A DNA stretch of 64,000 nt from Hemicentrotus pulcherrimus. Taxonomy: Eukaryota; Echinodermata; Echinoidea; Camarodonta; Strongylocentrotidae. The notes beneath the pieces were generated by a model that did no database searches, was not told where the DNA came from, and was given only the letters and a program-made list of their open reading frames with translations. The stretch covers positions 49,552 through 113,551 of the forward strand of contig BEXV01001056.1 in assembly GCA_003118195.1 (NCBI GenBank). The letters are read 5' to 3'. The translations under genes and the position numbers were made by a program. Numbering within the stretch: position 1 is the stretch's first letter; every line of letters begins with the position of its first letter. Positions 60,061 to 64,000 of the stretch are shown piece after piece.

Positions 60061-61657
60061 AGAGAGAGAGGGATAGAAAGAGAGAGAAAGACAGCGAGGG
60101 AGAGAGAGAGAGGTGGTTCAATTAAAAGATTCTAACAATGAACAAAAGCAATAAACAGCTCTAAAAAGGAACAAAAAGCAAGAAGATTATAAAGAAAAAC
60201 AAAACAAAACAAAAAGCAGAAAAATAACTATGATTAATACATTTGCTAGCGCGTTTTGAGTCAAAAATCTGAAAAGTGGGTCACATTTTTGTAAATTGAG
60301 TTTAAAGGAGCCTGGGTATAGGCTTATTGTTTTCTTGAAGAATTGGAGGCTAATATGGACAAAATATGCATTGGGCCGTGAAAGGATGAAATGGAAAGGA
60401 AAGGATGAAATGTCTTTTCTGGTTGAGAATTTTGAATCGCTGGTAACAAATTGGCTATAATTGTGAAATAAAGATCATGTGACCTTTTTTTTTTTGTTCG
60501 ACCGATTTTGCAATTTCTATAAAGTCGTCGGCATTGGTCAGAAAAACTTTCTCCTCCCTCGCTCAAGATGCTCCTGCGACGCCTCTGAATATAGTACCAT
60601 CATTATTTAAAGTAATCTATAAGGCATGCTATGGCAGATCTGTATGTGTTCCTTAATCTTTGTGGGGAAATATCTTTGAATTCCAGCGAGTATTGCAATT
60701 CACACGTAGCGTATTTTAACGATTGAAAAGGGGAGACATTTTCGTTATCGAGAATCTTTTTTTTTTTATTATTGATTACAAAGTAAAAAGGAAGTAGAAG
60801 AAGGATCTCGACACCCTCCCCACAAATCCGAGTCCTTATCAACTTGCATGTCATTCACGATTAAGGCTTGTGCCCCCTACCCCATCGCTGGATCTACGCT
60901 ACGCCACGTGTGACTAATGTATTTACGATTAAACTGTTGACAGATACCTCTTATCCTTACGTTTGTGATAGATGACTTATAACTGTCAACGTGCATGTAG
61001 GACATGTCAACATTTAGCGATACAATTATCGATCACAATAGGATCTATCAATTTCACTTTCAGAAAGGTATAGAGAGAGAGAGAATTTATATACAAATAG
61101 AAGCCAGGGCTATGTTCGTTAATCATGACCGTGCGGAGGGGCGAAATAAGTGACTTTCCTATCCCTTTTAAAGTCACGTTTGTCGTTGTTTTATATTAAA
61201 AGAAAAAGAGGGAAGTCAACTTGAACCTGAACAGTTACTTTCGTTGAACATAGGTCAATAAAGTATGTATGTATTATTTAGGAGCAAACCTATTAGAAAT
61301 GATTCCTCTTGGTGAATTTTATTTTGTAAAAAGCCTTTAAATGTATATACATATGTAAACGTGTCTATCGTCGAAAGATTTTCAGTCGTGTCACTCCCTT
61401 AATTCTTAGATTGCCTAAAATACCATAAGTCTGTATTTAAAGGAAAATACTTTTATCATCCTCATAAAGCTTTACCGTCAATATAGCATCACATCTATTC
61501 TCTTTATGATCCAATTTGTATTCATAATATTATGGACAAGCACTATTTTACATGACTCACCAACGTTTAATTCAAATACGTTGCTCCCTGTTGGTTGATT
61601 AATTTCATTTTCGTCAGAGATTCTATTTAAAATCAATTTAAAAGCCTTGACTTTCTA
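60061..61657. repeat. 1.6-kb direct duplication, copy 2, next to a single N
   Basis: Begins three bases after the N at 60058, inside an AG-rich repeat. It continues past 61657 into DNA (ATGTGCTGATGTAAAG) that is replaced by a SINE in copy 1. Confidence 0.95.
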
Positions 61658-61871
61658 AATGTGCTGATGTAAAGATCTGAATTTTCATAAAGATTAGAAA
61701 TTATCAAGACATTCTTTAGTATGGTGACATTCTCAGAAGATCAATGGGCTAAATTTATTAAAAAATAATTTTCAGGTCAGTAATTATTTTGTTCATTAGG
61801 GATAACAATAGACGGATGGGAAACATGGCGATATCTAATTAAGACTATTCCAAAAGAAAAAAGAAAGAGAA

Positions 61872-61902
<31 letters not shown>

Positions 61903-64000
61903 AAAAATCGAAGGACTTTGTTTTAAATCAAACAAAAACAAATAATGTCTACTTCTTGAATGCAGAGTCCAAAACACGCGATAGACGTGTTTGTTTATTC
62001 TGTAAGTTGTATTTCGACAATTTACTTATTGATATGTTTCTACCCTGGAGCTGTCGGGGTAAAGTGGTTCTTTCGCATGACTCTAAATCCTAGGTATGAG
62101 GGTTCGAATCGGTTTGAACTGATGGGGCTTCCCTTAGTAAATGAAAAAGATAAGATTGTCTTACAATATAGATATTCTCAATCCCACAATGTTGTGCATT
62201 TTTTTTGGTCTTGATGTCCTCTTGTTTGTGATTATCACTCTCTAAAGTCTTTTTTTTTTTCTTCTTTTCTTTTTACTCCTCCTCCTTGTCCCACCTTTGT
62301 TTCCCTCAAATACATGCACAACACACACAATCACCAAAAAGCCTCATCGAAAGTAGCTTTCAAAGCTCATTGCAACAACAAACAAAAAATTAAAAAAATC
62401 AGAAAATGTAGTCATGAGTTAGGCCTTATTTATCCACGTCATCATTGTGAGCATACACATAACTTATATCTTCTTCCAGGGCTTCCTTTTCTCCATTTCT
62501 GCGTGTGCTATTGTTAACGTCAGCCACTTCTATTGTCTTGATTTGACATATCGCAATTCAATATACACTTTCTCTAGTTCCCTTCTCTAGTACTCTGCTA
62601 TTGCTACCATTAACAGTAACTCCCAAACACCATTGTTACGTCATGAAATGCAATGCCTGGATCCCGCGGGCTTTGTTAATTCCCTTTTTTTACAATAAAA
62701 TGATCGATGCCATCTTTTGAGGTTATCGCGGAATCAATATCCATCGCCTGGCACTTTCATATACAACGTGAGCACATAGTAATATACATGGGCGGTCAAT
62801 GAGGTTTGTAAAAAGGTGTATTTTAACCTTGATTTGCGGAAGAGAAAAACATGTAGCAATGTTGTCACTCTGTAAAATTTGTACAAATTCCTTGTAAAGC
62901 TTTCTTGAAGTATTTCAACTTAAACCATTAAATCAACATATAGTTAGCTTTCTTTTTAACGAAACAAATAAACAATCCACACCAATACTCATATTATTTC
63001 TTTTCTTTCAGTTCATCTTTATCTTGGTTTTATTCCTTTTTCTTGCTCTGTCATTTCTTTATTCATATACCCTTTCTCCCAACCGAAATCAAATCATATA
63101 AACCCCTGAAAATTCACCTTTAAAAAAAAGTGACTACTGTTTTTGATTATAATAAAAGCACTTTATAATACATAATGACATGTTTTAAAACGTATTATAA
63201 CCCATTAAAACCAAGTAATATCGTAAAATCTTATGACGTGAAGTCAAATGTGATAAAAAATATTGGTGAAATTTGTATAGATTCCTTTACTAAAATCGAT
63301 TACCGCATTGCCAATAACTCCATCAATCTATGCAAGCTATGAATAGTCAGATCTGCATTCACTAGTTTTACGATTTTTTTTTTCTCTCCAAGAAACATCG
63401 ACAACCTTTCAAAAATAGAGCACCCATTTCCTGCCTTACGATCGAAGTTGCCACTCAACGTTTATTTGTCTTAGTCAAACTGAATATGGACACAGGGAAC
63501 ACAGCTGTTTAAATAACTGCTGCATTATTTTTTAATCGAAATCATACACAAAATGCATTTTTACGTAATAATTACGTTTTCATTTCAGAAATCACCCCTC
63601 CCCTCTACCTGTCAGTCATTCTTGTTTATTTTTCTCGGAATAATATCATTACCCAAATATTTGAGTCATCCCCGAGGTGACACAATAACTAATTGTGTAG
63701 GAAAATAGAAATCGAACGATGAGTTTTTAACCGAATGAAGACAGATTTGGCGCAATATTAACATTTTACGGCGGATGACGTGATAACATCTTTGAGAGGG
63801 TTGTTGATTTCTTAATTTTCACTGAGAGTTTAAGAACGAACTTATCGTATCGAAAAGTTGATGTAAAACGAGAAAGAAATTGCGAGGATGATATCAAAAA
63901 GAACAGATTTCCTTTTCATCTTCTAACATATGAGTTACAACGATAAAGGGGAATTTATCCATAGCCATGATGGTGGGGACTGGAGTTGGGGGGGGGGGGG
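61658..64000. other. No gene recognised; ends in a G run
   Basis: AG run at about 61866-61900, a SINE-like head (62045) and a terminal G run (63988-64000). I looked for further WDR86-like exons on the minus strand here and found none I could defend. Confidence 0.5.
62045..62120 (+). mobile_element. tRNA-SINE-like head
   Basis: GTCGGGGTAAAGTGGTTCTT lies in A-box position and GGGTTCGAATC is a full B box about 45 bases later. The rest is degenerate. Confidence 0.45.

Noticed and set aside
58441..60854. Two pairs of identical small frames (80 and 83 codons)
   Set aside because: The identity is due to the duplicated DNA block, not to protein conservation; no domain is recognised.

Overview
The window looks like a piece of an animal nuclear genome, most likely a marine invertebrate deuterostome such as a sea urchin or another echinoderm. 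That assignment is an inference. The sequence is AT-rich and gene-poor. It has GT-AG introns of kilobase size, many tRNA-headed SINEs, several families of short inverted-repeat transposons (MITEs), a Harbinger-type transposon, and frequent AG, AC and AT microsatellites. Nothing is organised like bacterial DNA: I see no operons, ribosome binding sites, CRISPR array or rRNA.

Only one host gene is well supported. It is the 3' part of a WD40-repeat gene on the minus strand, with three exons at 52431-52296, 46373-46270 and 45008-44499. Their reading phases join exactly across canonical splice sites. The encoded blades resemble vertebrate WDR86. The last exon also adds a tail of about 130 charged residues rich in K and E, which I do not recall in human WDR86. 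No upstream exon was recognised between 52432 and the window end, so the gene is 5'-incomplete here. Its 5.9 kb intron is filled with transposon relics.

From left to right: 1-1.7 kb has a 133-bp duplication across a single N, a GC-rich hairpin block and a tRNA-SINE. From 6.4 to 9.5 kb there are two copies of a TTAA-flanked MITE (family A). An assembly gap lies at 16.36-16.48 kb. At 18.8-19.6 kb a MITE (family C) sits inside a 101-bp tandem repeat that preserves an empty insertion site. A LINE reverse-transcriptase tail relic lies at 22.9-23.2 kb. A second gap lies at 26.92-27.12 kb. A decayed 2.3 kb PIF/Harbinger transposon fills 35.2-37.5 kb, with a transposase relic and a convergent MADF/Myb-like relic. 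The WDR86-like gene spans 44.4-52.4 kb and contains a chain of MITEs at 48.75-50.93 kb. The distal part (53-64 kb) has a MITE inserted in a SINE, a 7SL-like SINE, and a near-identical 1.6 kb block present twice around a single N.

The single-N joins with repeated flanks look more like two haplotypes chained by the assembler than true tandem duplications. I found no convincing new multi-gene system. The most informative signals are the TTAA-MITE array, the MITE with an internal empty-site control, the charged tail of the WDR86-like protein and the structure of the Harbinger relic. All family assignments are from visual reading, without any database search.
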